Assembly: GCA_016200045.1 (NCBI GenBank)
Contig: JACQFN010000002.1
Location: 1 to 64,000 of the forward strand
Direction: 5' to 3'
Source of the DNA: Nitrososphaerota archaeon
GTDB taxonomy: Archaea; Thermoproteota; Nitrososphaeria; Nitrososphaerales; Gagatemarchaeaceae
DNA: 64,000 nt
The notes under the pieces are model-generated. The model had not been told where the DNA came from and did no database searches. It saw only the letters and a program-made list of their open reading frames with translations. Position numbers and translations under genes: made by a program. Each line of letters opens with the position of its first letter. Position 1 is the first letter of the stretch. Below, one piece after another: positions 35,325 through 44,328 of the stretch.

Positions 35325-35750
35325 GTGTCCTCCAAGAGCATCAAGCTGTGGTGGTCGGACAGGCTGATGAGCTCAGGGAACATCCTCGGCTTCCTTTACG
35401 GGGAGAGGAAGGACACGGTGGCGGCGGCAAACCTGATGGTAACGAGAATGAAAACCAGCCCGAACCTCTCCATGACGAAGCGAGAGATGAGGTTCTTCGC
35501 AAAGGACCTCGAAACCGGGAAGGCAGGGGTGAAGTACAGCTACCACAACTTCTACACCAAGCTTCTGCGGAAGCTCTTGGACATGGGGTTCGTAGAGAAG
35601 GACGTTCTGGTCTGGGACGCCAGGCGCAAGAAGACGGCGTCGGTCTATCAGCTCAAGATCCAGCCCGCGTCTGAGCGCGCGCCGCAGGGCGGGTTCGTAA
35701 AGCACGCCTGGCACATAGCGAAGGGTTGGAACGACCTGATACAGGGCTAG
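35325..35750 (+). CDS. Hypothetical protein, winged-helix-like
   Basis: Intact ORF, YHNFYTKLLRKLLDMGFVEKDVLVWDARRKKTASVYQLKI. Confidence 0.45.
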   Translation: MSSKSIKLWWSDRLMSSGNILGFLYGERKDTVAAANLMVTRMKTSPNLSMTKREMRFFAKDLETGKAGVKYSYHNFYTKLLRKLLDMGFVEKDVLVWDARRKKTASVYQLKIQPASERAPQGGFVKHAWHIAKGWNDLIQG

Positions 35751-35787
35751 GAAATCTAATACGGCTCCTCCCCCCGACGGAGAGGGC

Positions 35788-36174
35788 ATGATAGTCATAG
35801 ACTGCAAGGAGATGTCGACAGACGAGGAGATTGCGCTTGCGTCGACGATCTCGGACGGGCTCGAAGGCGTCGCGTTGGGCCTTATCCGGAACGGCGAAAT
35901 CGTCATCGACCCATTTCCGGGGTCCGAACCTGACTACAACAGGGTCCTGGAGATAGTAAGGGGGTTCGTTTCTCGGAGAAAGCGCCCTGAAGACTACGGG
36001 ATCGAAGAGGACGGCGAGACGATCACGGTGCACCCTCCGGTCCCGCTCCCTCGCAAGAGGGTCAGGAACCCCCAGGTGCTCCCCCCGAACCTGTTGAAGT
36101 GCCCGTATTGCGCGTTCGTCACGCCATACGAGGAGATGTACGTCGTCCACACGCGGGCGCATGTCCCGCCCTGA
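35788..36174 (+). CDS. Hypothetical protein with C-terminal zinc-finger-like motif
   Basis: C-terminal CPYCAFVTPYEEMYVVHTRAH. Confidence 0.55.
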   Translation: MIVIDCKEMSTDEEIALASTISDGLEGVALGLIRNGEIVIDPFPGSEPDYNRVLEIVRGFVSRRKRPEDYGIEEDGETITVHPPVPLPRKRVRNPQVLPPNLLKCPYCAFVTPYEEMYVVHTRAHVPP

Positions 36175-36180
36175 TGAAGC

Positions 36181-36513
36181 CTAGAGATACGTCCGGGTCT
36201 TCAGCGCCCCGATGATCAGGGCTATCCCGAGTATCACGAGCATGAGGGGGAGGAACGAAGGAGGTGGTATCCTGAAGAACACAATTGGCGCGTAGAAGAA
36301 AGTCACTATGACTCCCAGGCCCAGCGTTATCACCCCTATCCTGAGCCTGAGGAAAGACCTGACCAGGTTCAAGATCAGGAGCATCACTCCGGTCCCGAGT
36401 GCGAAGAACTGATCGTCAAGTGCCCCCTCGACGCTCCCCTGGAGGACGGATATCATCCCGAGCCATATGAAGAAGAGCCCCCAGAAGATGTTCGTTACAG
36501 TTTCATTCTGCAA
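36181..36513 (-). CDS. Small membrane protein
   Basis: 110 aa, four hydrophobic segments. Confidence 0.5.
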   Translation of the reverse strand: MQNETVTNIFWGLFFIWLGMISVLQGSVEGALDDQFFALGTGVMLLILNLVRSFLRLRIGVITLGLGVIVTFFYAPIVFFRIPPPSFLPLMLVILGIALIIGALKTRTYL

Positions 36514-36563
36514 CTTCGACTCTCCTCGTGCTCAATTTCCGTTCTATAAGGTTGACACATGAA

Positions 36564-37274
36564 CTAGACGCGGAGGGGTCCTTCGCGAAGGACTCTGACA
36601 AGAACGTCCTCACCCCGGGACGCGACCTCTCCCAGATAACGCGTGCCGACTACGTATCCTATCATCGCGATGGCGGTCCCCAATCCGACCCCTCCGAGAA
36701 CGTCGGACGGGAAATGGACCCCTACGTAGACTCTTGAGAAGCACACCATGGCGGCCTCGATGGCGAGCACCCCTGCGAGCCACTTCCGACTGAACGAAAG
36801 GAAGCAGTACGAGGCGCAGATCGAGACGATCAAGGCATGTCCCGATGGGAACGACGAATCCAGATCGAGCGGGACCCTGACGACAAGGGCATCCGCCTGC
36901 GTGATCCCCTCGGTCCCGACGACACTGGCGAAGAGGGCGGGGGGCCTGTCGACGAGTATCACGGCCTTCGCTACGTCGCCCGCTGCCACCCCCAGGACTA
37001 TCAAGACAGCGAGGCCGAGGGCGACCCGCTTCGTCCTGCCGTCCCCGAGCAGGGCAAGTAAGATCGCGATTGCACCCCAGAAGTACTCCCTCCCAAAGTC
37101 GGAGGCGAGCACAAGCAGGGAATCGAGCGGCTTGCCGGGGTCGGAATGGTTTATCAGAATAGTCTCCTTCAGGTCCCATATTCTGAAGGCAAGGGATGAT
37201 TCTGACGCGGCTGCGAGTGCCAAAGACAGCGGGATGCCGACAAGGACGACGACGGCCATTGACCTCGACCTCAT
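36564..37274 (-). CDS. PAP2-family phosphatase
   Basis: SFPSGHALIVSICASYCF...SRVYVGVHFPSDVLGG. Confidence 0.85.
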   Translation of the reverse strand: MRSRSMAVVVLVGIPLSLALAAASESSLAFRIWDLKETILINHSDPGKPLDSLLVLASDFGREYFWGAIAILLALLGDGRTKRVALGLAVLIVLGVAAGDVAKAVILVDRPPALFASVVGTEGITQADALVVRVPLDLDSSFPSGHALIVSICASYCFLSFSRKWLAGVLAIEAAMVCFSRVYVGVHFPSDVLGGVGLGTAIAMIGYVVGTRYLGEVASRGEDVLVRVLREGPLRV

Positions 37275-37486
37275 CCTCCCAGCCTCCGGGAAGTTCCTAT
37301 TTCTCCTTGTCCGGAGTCATATCGGCGCCGTTAGGATAGCGCGGACGACCGGTCGACTGCATCCGAACTTGTTATCTTAACACCTGAAGGCGACTCTGGG
37401 AACGATAGGATGGTGTCTTCGTCCGGACCGAAGGCCCGCATTGCGGAAGGCATATAATCAATGGAAGGGGCGCGAAATCAAGCGCC

Positions 37487-38704
37487 ATGCCCATCAGGAT
37501 GCTGACGCTCGAAGACCTGGAGTTGGAAGGAAAGCGGGTCTTTCTGCGTGTCGACATAAACACACCCGTGCATCCTGAGACGGGCAAGCTAATCGAACAC
37601 GCCCGCCTCGAAGAGGCTGCGCTCACCATCAGGGACCTGACGGACTCAAAAGTGATAGTCGCGTCTCATCAGGGCCGGGTAGGGAGGCCTGACTACATCG
37701 GGCTCGCCCCTCACGCAGCAGCCCTTCAGCAGATACTCGGTAAGCCAGTGAAGTTCGTCGAAGACGTCTTCGGGCCGGCGGCACTTGAGGCTGCGGACTC
37801 CCTCGGCGAGGGCGAGGTCCTCATGATCGACAACCTCAGGTTCACGGCGGAAGAGAACCAGGAGTACAAACCCGCTGCCGCCCAGAGCACGCACCTGATT
37901 CGGAAGCTCTCCAAGCACGTCGACGCCTGCGTCCTCGATGCCTTTTCCACAGCCCACAGGTCCTCTCCCACCATAGTCGGGTTCGCCGAGCTCGTCCCCA
38001 CGTGCGCCGGCCGGACGGTCGGGAGGGAACTGAGGATGCTCGACAGGATCGTTTCGGTGGAGAAGGGACCATACGTCACTGTGCTGGGAGGGGCGAAGGT
38101 GAACGACAGGATGGAGGCCATCGACGCGCTGATCGCGAACAACCGGGCCGACAAGGTGCTTCTCTCCGGCCTGGTCGGGCTCGTCTTCCTGAAGGCACTT
38201 GGGAAGGTCAGGGGAGACCTTGGAGTTGACGGGGAGCAGAAGCTCGTATTGAAGGCGCGGCAGCTCATCGACGAGGACCCGGAGAGATTTGCGGTCCCTA
38301 TCGACGTAGCTATCAAGGTCGATAGTGGCAGAAGGGAGGTCTCTGTGTCAGACCTCCCCCCGAACGCGGCCGTCCTGGACATAGGCTCGAAGACGGTCGA
38401 GCGCTACGAGAGGTTCATCAAGGGAGCAGGGACGGTCTTCATGAGCGGGCCTCCGGGCGCGTTCGAGTGGGAGGAGTTCAGCTACGGGACGGAAAGGCTG
38501 CTGAAGGCGATGGGGAGCTCCCTCGGTACCACCATTGTCAGCGGGGGGCACCTCTCCTCGGCGCTCAAGAAGTACGGGATCCACGACCAGATAGACCACA
38601 TGAGCACAGCCGGAGGCGCGCTCGTCCAGTACCTGGCGGGAAAGCGGCTCCCGCTAATCGAAGCACTGGAGCGAGCAGCGGACAGATGGGGGGCCAAGCG
38701 GTAG
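37487..38704 (+). CDS. pgk: Phosphoglycerate kinase
   Basis: KRVFLRVDINTPVHPETGKL...ASHQGRVGRP...DAFSTAHRSSPTIVGF...GGAKVNDRMEAI...GGHLSSAL. Confidence 0.93.
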   Translation: MPIRMLTLEDLELEGKRVFLRVDINTPVHPETGKLIEHARLEEAALTIRDLTDSKVIVASHQGRVGRPDYIGLAPHAAALQQILGKPVKFVEDVFGPAALEAADSLGEGEVLMIDNLRFTAEENQEYKPAAAQSTHLIRKLSKHVDACVLDAFSTAHRSSPTIVGFAELVPTCAGRTVGRELRMLDRIVSVEKGPYVTVLGGAKVNDRMEAIDALIANNRADKVLLSGLVGLVFLKALGKVRGDLGVDGEQKLVLKARQLIDEDPERFAVPIDVAIKVDSGRREVSVSDLPPNAAVLDIGSKTVERYERFIKGAGTVFMSGPPGAFEWEEFSYGTERLLKAMGSSLGTTIVSGGHLSSALKKYGIHDQIDHMSTAGGALVQYLAGKRLPLIEALERAADRWGAKR

Positions 38705-38742
38705 GAATCGTTTATGAGCTCTCGGAGAGGCGGGTTTCTAGC

Positions 38743-39759
38743 ATGATCAAGGTTGGCGTCAACGGGTACGGGACCATAGGCAGGAGGGTCGCGGACGCAG
38801 TGATGAAACAGAAAGACATGGAGCTCGTGGGTGTCACGAAGACGAAGCCCGACTACAAGTCCGCGGTCGCCGAAGGCAAGGGGATACAGGTCTATGCGGT
38901 CGACATGAAGAGCCTCGAGGGGTTCAGGAGCACGGGAGCGAACGTGCGCGGGACCCTGAACGACCTGCTGCAACGGGTGGACGTGGTCGTGGACGCAGCC
39001 CCCGAAGACACTGGCCCGGTCAACAAGCCCGTCTACCAGTTGGCGGGGGTGAGGGCGGTCTTCCAGGGGGGCGCGGGGGACAACCTGGCCGACGTCTCTT
39101 TCGTCGCCCAGTGCAACTTCGAGGAAGCGGTCGGAAAGAGGATGGTCCAGGTCGTCTCCTGCAACACCACTGGACTCTGCAGGACCATACATGCCGTAGA
39201 CGAATCATTGGGGGTCTCGAAAGCCAGGGCGGTGCTCGCAAGGAGGGCCACCGACCCCGACGACGTCAAGAAGGGTCCCATCGACGCGATCGTGCTCGAC
39301 CCGACCACCCTTCCCTCGCACCACGGCCCAGACGTGCAGGCGGTCCTCAAGGGGATGAACATCGTCACCATGGCCTTCAAGGTTCCCACCACGCACATGC
39401 ACCTGCACAGCCTGATCCTGTCGCTGAAGAAGCCGGCCGGGAAGGACGACGTCGTCTCCGCCATCTCCAAGGCCCCGAGGATGTCCCTTGTCGACGGGAA
39501 GTCCGGGTTCAAGTCCACGGCTGCGATAATGGACTGGGCGAGGGAGATGGGGAGGCCGAGGAACGACGTCTACGAGGCGACCGTCTGGAGGGACTCCGTC
39601 ACGGTCGTCGACGGGGAGGCGTACATGTTCCTGGCCGTCCATCAGGAGGCGATCGTGGTCCCCGAGAACGTCGACGCGATACGGGCCCTGGCGGGAGGGT
39701 ACAAGCGGGAGGAGTCGATGAAGCTCACCGACGAGAGCCTGGGCATCAGGCACCGCTAG
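38743..39759 (+). CDS. gap: Archaeal glyceraldehyde-3-phosphate dehydrogenase (phosphorylating, type II)
   Basis: MIKVGVNGYGTIGRRVADAVMKQKDMELVGVTKTKPDY...QVVSCNTTGLCRT. Confidence 0.93.
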   Translation: MIKVGVNGYGTIGRRVADAVMKQKDMELVGVTKTKPDYKSAVAEGKGIQVYAVDMKSLEGFRSTGANVRGTLNDLLQRVDVVVDAAPEDTGPVNKPVYQLAGVRAVFQGGAGDNLADVSFVAQCNFEEAVGKRMVQVVSCNTTGLCRTIHAVDESLGVSKARAVLARRATDPDDVKKGPIDAIVLDPTTLPSHHGPDVQAVLKGMNIVTMAFKVPTTHMHLHSLILSLKKPAGKDDVVSAISKAPRMSLVDGKSGFKSTAAIMDWAREMGRPRNDVYEATVWRDSVTVVDGEAYMFLAVHQEAIVVPENVDAIRALAGGYKREESMKLTDESLGIRHR

Positions 39760-39760
39760 G

Positions 39761-40966
39761 TTACTGCAGTTCCTTCGGGGTCGACCTTAGGACGAACTTC
39801 GGCTCGTGGAACTGCCTGGTCAGGCTCTTCACGGACTTCGCCACGAGGTCGGCGGGCTTCTTGCCCAGCATGACGAGGCTCATCAGGTCTGCGACCTCGT
39901 CCATCTCCTTCGCCCCGTAGCCCATCCTCGTGAGCTCCGACGTCCCCACCCTCCCCCCGTTGTCCACGATGATGTTACCTTTCTCCAGCCTCTCCGCGAA
40001 CCCCCCGAGCCTTCCGAGGTCGTAGTCGAGGAGGACCTGGTGAGACTTCGTATAGCCGAGGTGGGCGCCGCGGACCTTTATTCCCCTCGAGGCCAGCCCC
40101 TTCGCGAGCGCCTGGGAGTTCTGGACGACCGCCTTCGCGTAGGCCTTCCCGAACTGCATCATCTCCACCAGGGCAACGGCCAAGGCGGCGACGCGGTTCA
40201 GGTGCACGTTGTCCACGATGCCGGGGTGTATCTTTCCGGCGACCTTCGAGAACACCTCATCGCTGTTCGAGAGGATGATCCCTCCCTGGGGGCCGGGGAG
40301 GCTCTTGTGCGTCGAGCCGATGAGGAGAGAGCAGCCTTCCCTCAAGGGGTCCTGGAACTCGCCGCCCGCTATGAGCCCGAGGACGTGGGACCCGTCATAG
40401 ACGCGCACCGCGCCCCCGCTCTGGGCCGAAAGCGACTTTGTGGGATGGGGGAAGGGGATGAAGCTCGACCCGAAGATGACGACCCGCGGCTTCTTGGCCT
40501 TCAGCGCCGCAGCGGCCAGCCTTGGGTCGATGTTCACCGCGTGGTCGTCGTAGGGGAAGTACAGGTTCTCGAGGCCCAGGAGCTTCCCGAGGCCCAAGTG
40601 GGTGACCCCCGGGTATCCGCCGTTGTCGGGCGACACCGACATTACCCTGTCCCCCCGTTCGGTCATGGATAGGAGGACCGCCATGTCGGCCGTGTGCCCC
40701 GAAAGCGGGCGGACGTCCGCGTAGCGCGCGTTGAACACCTTGCGGGCGATCTCCTCCGCCAGCGCCTGGAGCTCGTCGAGGTACCTGGTTCCTCTGTAGA
40801 ACCTGTCCGGAGCCGAGTACCTGTTTCCCAGGTCGGTCATGAACATTGATCGCATGAGCTCGCTCCCGCGGTTCTCGGAAGGGATCAGGTTCAGGCATTC
40901 CTTCGTCCGCCAGGTCTCGTGGTCCTTTACCGTCTTCTCCAGTCTTTCGAGGTAGCGGAACGACAA
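39761..40966 (-). CDS. glyA: Serine hydroxymethyltransferase
   Basis: ECLNLIPSENRGSELMRSMFMTDLGNRYS...YDGSHVLGLIAGGEFQDPLREGCSLLIGSTHKSLPGPQGGII. Confidence 0.88.
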   Translation of the reverse strand: MSFRYLERLEKTVKDHETWRTKECLNLIPSENRGSELMRSMFMTDLGNRYSAPDRFYRGTRYLDELQALAEEIARKVFNARYADVRPLSGHTADMAVLLSMTERGDRVMSVSPDNGGYPGVTHLGLGKLLGLENLYFPYDDHAVNIDPRLAAAALKAKKPRVVIFGSSFIPFPHPTKSLSAQSGGAVRVYDGSHVLGLIAGGEFQDPLREGCSLLIGSTHKSLPGPQGGIILSNSDEVFSKVAGKIHPGIVDNVHLNRVAALAVALVEMMQFGKAYAKAVVQNSQALAKGLASRGIKVRGAHLGYTKSHQVLLDYDLGRLGGFAERLEKGNIIVDNGGRVGTSELTRMGYGAKEMDEVADLMSLVMLGKKPADLVAKSVKSLTRQFHEPKFVLRSTPKELQ

Positions 40967-41010
40967 TCGAGTCCAGAGCCTCTAGAAATCGTATTTTAGC
41001 CTTGGAGCGT

Positions 41011-41531
41011 TCACTCGCGTTCCAGGGCGATGACGCACCTCGACCCACCCTTCCGCATGCATTCGTGCTCGCTCGCCTTGAATTCGGCGTTGAAGGCCTC
41101 CCCTGCGACCCCGGCCGTCACCCCGGCGATGAAGTGGCACCTGGACTCCTGGGACTGCTCCCCATCGGAGCAGAACGCGCAGTTCCTGATGAACACTTCG
41201 ATGACCTCTCCCTTCCTCAGGTCCCCCCTGACGTCGACCTGCCCCCACCCTGCGGCCGAAGCCAGCCCTTCGAGGACCTTCAGGACGATTTCAGGGTCCG
41301 GTGCCATCGACATCACTTCCTTCGCTATCATCCTCCCGTAGGACCTTCCCATCTCGCTGAGCATCACCGCGGCCCCGCTCGCGAAGACCCTGAACAGCTC
41401 CTTCTCGATGACCGCCCACCCCCTGGTCCCGAAGAAGAAGACCCGCGCCCCCGCTGCCCGGGTCTTGATGACCCCCCCTCCTCGAACTGGAAGAACTGTT
41501 CTAGTGTCACGATGAATCGCCCCTTCGGCAT
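41011..41531 (-). CDS. V4R domain protein, apparently frameshifted at a G7 homopolymer near the 5' end
   Basis: MPKGRFIVTLEQFFQFEEGG then frame change to VIKTRAAGARVFFFGTRGWAVIEKELFRVFASGAAVMLSEMGRSYGRMIAKEV...CAFCSDGEQSQESRCHFIAGVTAGVAGEAFN; colinear with 21186-21737. Confidence 0.6.
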
Positions 41532-41564
41532 CGAGGCTTTATCCTTTCGGTGAATTTCGGCAGT

Positions 41565-43232
41565 TCAACCGAACTTGTACCTGACCCCGTGCCCGTCCTT
41601 TTCGTGCCCGAAGTCGACCATCGTGCCCGGTCCTATTGCTCCGCAGGTCCCGCAGGCCACGCAGGCGACGTGGTCGAACCTGAGCTCCCCCGCCGCCACG
41701 TCCTTTAGGGTCTGCGAGAAAGCCCTGTTCCTTTCCCTCCCGCCTTCTCCCGCCTTCAGGGACGACAGGTTGTGTTCGAAGAGGTCCCTGTAGGAAGCGA
41801 AGACCCCCTTCGGCGTCAGGATGGTATAGCAGTTCACCGGGCAGGTAGGGACCCACGGCTTGGTCAGGGACTTCGATGCGAGGGCCTGGTCGACCGCGAT
41901 GTGGGAGTAGGCCTCGTCTTCGTCGTAGTCCAGAGTGCTCGTCCCCTCCTGCACGCGCTGGATCGAATCCTTTGCCTCGGGACCCGGCGGGTTCGGCTTG
42001 AACCTGTAGGTGCGGGACATGAACCGTGTGCCGAAGATCAGCCTCGGGATTGTGTTGTACACGATAGAACTCTCTGAGAAGAACCCGTCCCTCCCGGACC
42101 GCCCGACGTCCTCGTAGACCGGGTTCAGGAGGTCCCTGTAGCGCGACAGGTTCTTCCCCCTGAATGAACCTGAGCCGCTTGCCTCGAAGAACGTCCTTGC
42201 CGCCATCATCCCCGAGGAGATGGCCCTCCTCATCCCGTCGATCATCGGCCCGATCTTTACGAATGCACCGAGGGCATCCCCGGTGACGAGAAAGCCGTCC
42301 GCATACGGCTTCTTCAGGATCGTCTTGTAACCCTTCGGGATGTTGTGCGCCGAGTACTCCAGGCACTGGGCGCCTTCGAGGAGCTCAGCCACCATCGGGT
42401 GGGCCTCGAACTGGTCCTGCAGGTCGAGGAGCTTGCCGACGCGGTCGAACCTCTCGGTGGTCGCCCGGATGAGCGAGTCCAGAGAGACCACCAGGCCTAC
42501 AGAAAGGGTGTCCCTGTTAGTGTAGATGAACGCCCCTCCCCCGACACCCTGCATGAAGTCCCCCAGGAAGAAGAGGGCCTTCCCCAGACCAGGCTTCGTC
42601 CTGAACCTCTTTTCGACCTCCGACTCCCCGAGCCTGTAGACCTTCTTGATCCCGTGGTAGAGCTGCCTGGGGACCAGGCCTCCCCTCAGGCCCGCCTGCT
42701 CCACCAGCTTTGACGTCACCCCCGAAGAATCCACGACCATCTTCGCCCTGAGGTCCTCCTTCGTGGTCCGGACGCCGACGACCGCGCCGCCTTCCATGAT
42801 GAGCGACTCGACAGTGGTCTCCGTGGAGAGCATCGCGCCCGCCTGGACGGCCTGGTTGGCGAACCACCGGTCGAAATGGCGCCTCAGCACGGAGTAGTCG
42901 TGCCCGGTGTCGAAGTCCAGGTAGAACATGCCGACCCGGGCGGGGAGGGACGTGTTGGACAGCCTGTAGTACCTGCTCGTCCCCTTCTTCATGTCGGGCC
43001 TGTCCAGCACCACGACCTCGTTGGTTGTGATCCTCCGCTGAAGCGGGGCGGTGACTTCGAAATCGGGCATCAGGTTGATGAAACCCCACTGACCGTCGTA
43101 GTCTCCGTACAGCACCCCTCCGGTCATGTTCCGTTCTCCGGGTATCTTCGACTTCTCCAGCATGAGTACGTTCGCGCCTTTCCTTGCGAGGGAGAGGGAG
43201 GCGGCGGAACCTCCTGGCCCTGCCCCTACCAC
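41565..43232 (-). CDS. fixC: FixC-like ETF-quinone oxidoreductase with C-terminal FixX-like ferredoxin domain
   Basis: VVGAGPGGSAASLSLARKGANVLMLEKSKIPGERNMTGGVLYGDY; C-terminal CPVNCYTI...CVACGTCGAIGP; true start may lie upstream (LPEFDVIVVGAG). Confidence 0.88.
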   Translation of the reverse strand: MVGAGPGGSAASLSLARKGANVLMLEKSKIPGERNMTGGVLYGDYDGQWGFINLMPDFEVTAPLQRRITTNEVVVLDRPDMKKGTSRYYRLSNTSLPARVGMFYLDFDTGHDYSVLRRHFDRWFANQAVQAGAMLSTETTVESLIMEGGAVVGVRTTKEDLRAKMVVDSSGVTSKLVEQAGLRGGLVPRQLYHGIKKVYRLGESEVEKRFRTKPGLGKALFFLGDFMQGVGGGAFIYTNRDTLSVGLVVSLDSLIRATTERFDRVGKLLDLQDQFEAHPMVAELLEGAQCLEYSAHNIPKGYKTILKKPYADGFLVTGDALGAFVKIGPMIDGMRRAISSGMMAARTFFEASGSGSFRGKNLSRYRDLLNPVYEDVGRSGRDGFFSESSIVYNTIPRLIFGTRFMSRTYRFKPNPPGPEAKDSIQRVQEGTSTLDYDEDEAYSHIAVDQALASKSLTKPWVPTCPVNCYTILTPKGVFASYRDLFEHNLSSLKAGEGGRERNRAFSQTLKDVAAGELRFDHVACVACGTCGAIGPGTMVDFGHEKDGHGVRYKFG

Positions 43233-43245
43233 GATGACGTCGAAC

Positions 43246-44328
43246 TCAGGCAGTCACTCCGCCTCCGATCAGCTCAATCAGCTTGGGGAGCTCCTCGTAG
43301 AGGTCGCCCACAATCGGGTAGTGCGCTATCTTGAAGATCGGCGCGCTCGGGTCGGTGTTTATGGCGACAATCTTCTGCGACCCCCTCATCCCCACCCTGT
43401 GCTGGAGAGCCCCGCTTATGCCCACTGCAAAGTACAGCTGCGGGTTCACCGTCGTCCCGGTCTGGCCGACCTGGTTCGCCTTGTCGATCAATCCCTCCAG
43501 CTCCTTCACCTCTGCGTAGATGAGGGCGCGGGTCGCCCCGACTTCGACCTTCAGGTGGTGGCGCTTCTCGACGGCGTCCTTCAGCTTCAGGGCGTACTGG
43601 TACGCTTCTCGGGGGTCGCGAGGCCTCCCCGACCCATCCTTCAGTACCCCCAGTCCCAGGCTTATCACCACGTCGGCACCCCTGAGGTCGACTTCGGGGG
43701 GAGGAAGCTCCACGACTTCCTTCACCTTGGCCGGGTATTCCTTGACTGGGGGGACGAACCGTTCCATTTTCCCTCTCCTCTTCTGGTCGGGTCTCAGAGG
43801 AGCGAAGTTCCCGGCCCGGATTGTAGCCATCTGTGGCCTGTGCCTGGGGGTGTAGATCCTCGCAAGCCTCGTGCCGAAGTCCGGCCTCACCTGGATGAGG
43901 AGGTCCTTGAAACTTCCAAGCACAGGGTTGGTGTAGTCTTCGACTTCGAGCTGCACGTTGTCGGTGGCCAGCCCAGTCCCGGCACGGAATGCGATCCGCG
44001 CGGCGAGGTCCTTACCTAGCTCGTTGGCTACGAAGAGGAATGCGTACGGTCTCCTTTCGGCCACCATTGCGCTTATCGCGTCGATGTACCTGAGGTTGAA
44101 GTAGGTCTCGTACGCGGGGTCGTCCACGTAGAGCACTTCGTCGGACCCGTATGCGACCGCCTCCTTCGCCATCGACCCGACCTCAAGCCCGATGAGTATG
44201 GCGACGACCTTCTGACCTAGCTTGTCGGCCACCTTCCGGCCGGCAGCGAGGACCTCGTAGGAATCGGACGTCAGCCCTGATTTCGTGTGCTGCAGGTAGA
44301 CCCACACGTCCTTGGGCTCTGCGCTCAA
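43246..44328 (-). CDS. etfA: Electron transfer flavoprotein alpha subunit (FixB)
   Basis: GADVVISLGLGVLKDGSGRP...GQTGTTVNPQLYFAVGISGALQHRVGMRGSQKIVAINTDPSAPIFKIAHYPIVGDLYEELPKL. Confidence 0.92.
   Translation of the reverse strand: MSAEPKDVWVYLQHTKSGLTSDSYEVLAAGRKVADKLGQKVVAILIGLEVGSMAKEAVAYGSDEVLYVDDPAYETYFNLRYIDAISAMVAERRPYAFLFVANELGKDLAARIAFRAGTGLATDNVQLEVEDYTNPVLGSFKDLLIQVRPDFGTRLARIYTPRHRPQMATIRAGNFAPLRPDQKRRGKMERFVPPVKEYPAKVKEVVELPPPEVDLRGADVVISLGLGVLKDGSGRPRDPREAYQYALKLKDAVEKRHHLKVEVGATRALIYAEVKELEGLIDKANQVGQTGTTVNPQLYFAVGISGALQHRVGMRGSQKIVAINTDPSAPIFKIAHYPIVGDLYEELPKLIELIGGGVTA

Noticed and set aside
38467-38742. N-terminal extension of the GAPDH ORF
   Set aside because: Overlaps pgk out of frame; the canonical MIKVGVNGYG start is at 38743.
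39806-40672. 288-aa plus-strand ORF and other long antisense ORFs in high-GC genes
   Set aside because: Complement of glyA; typical spurious ORF in GC-rich coding DNA. Similar cases at 4362-4805, 42517-43089, 43126-44019 and 62670-63326.
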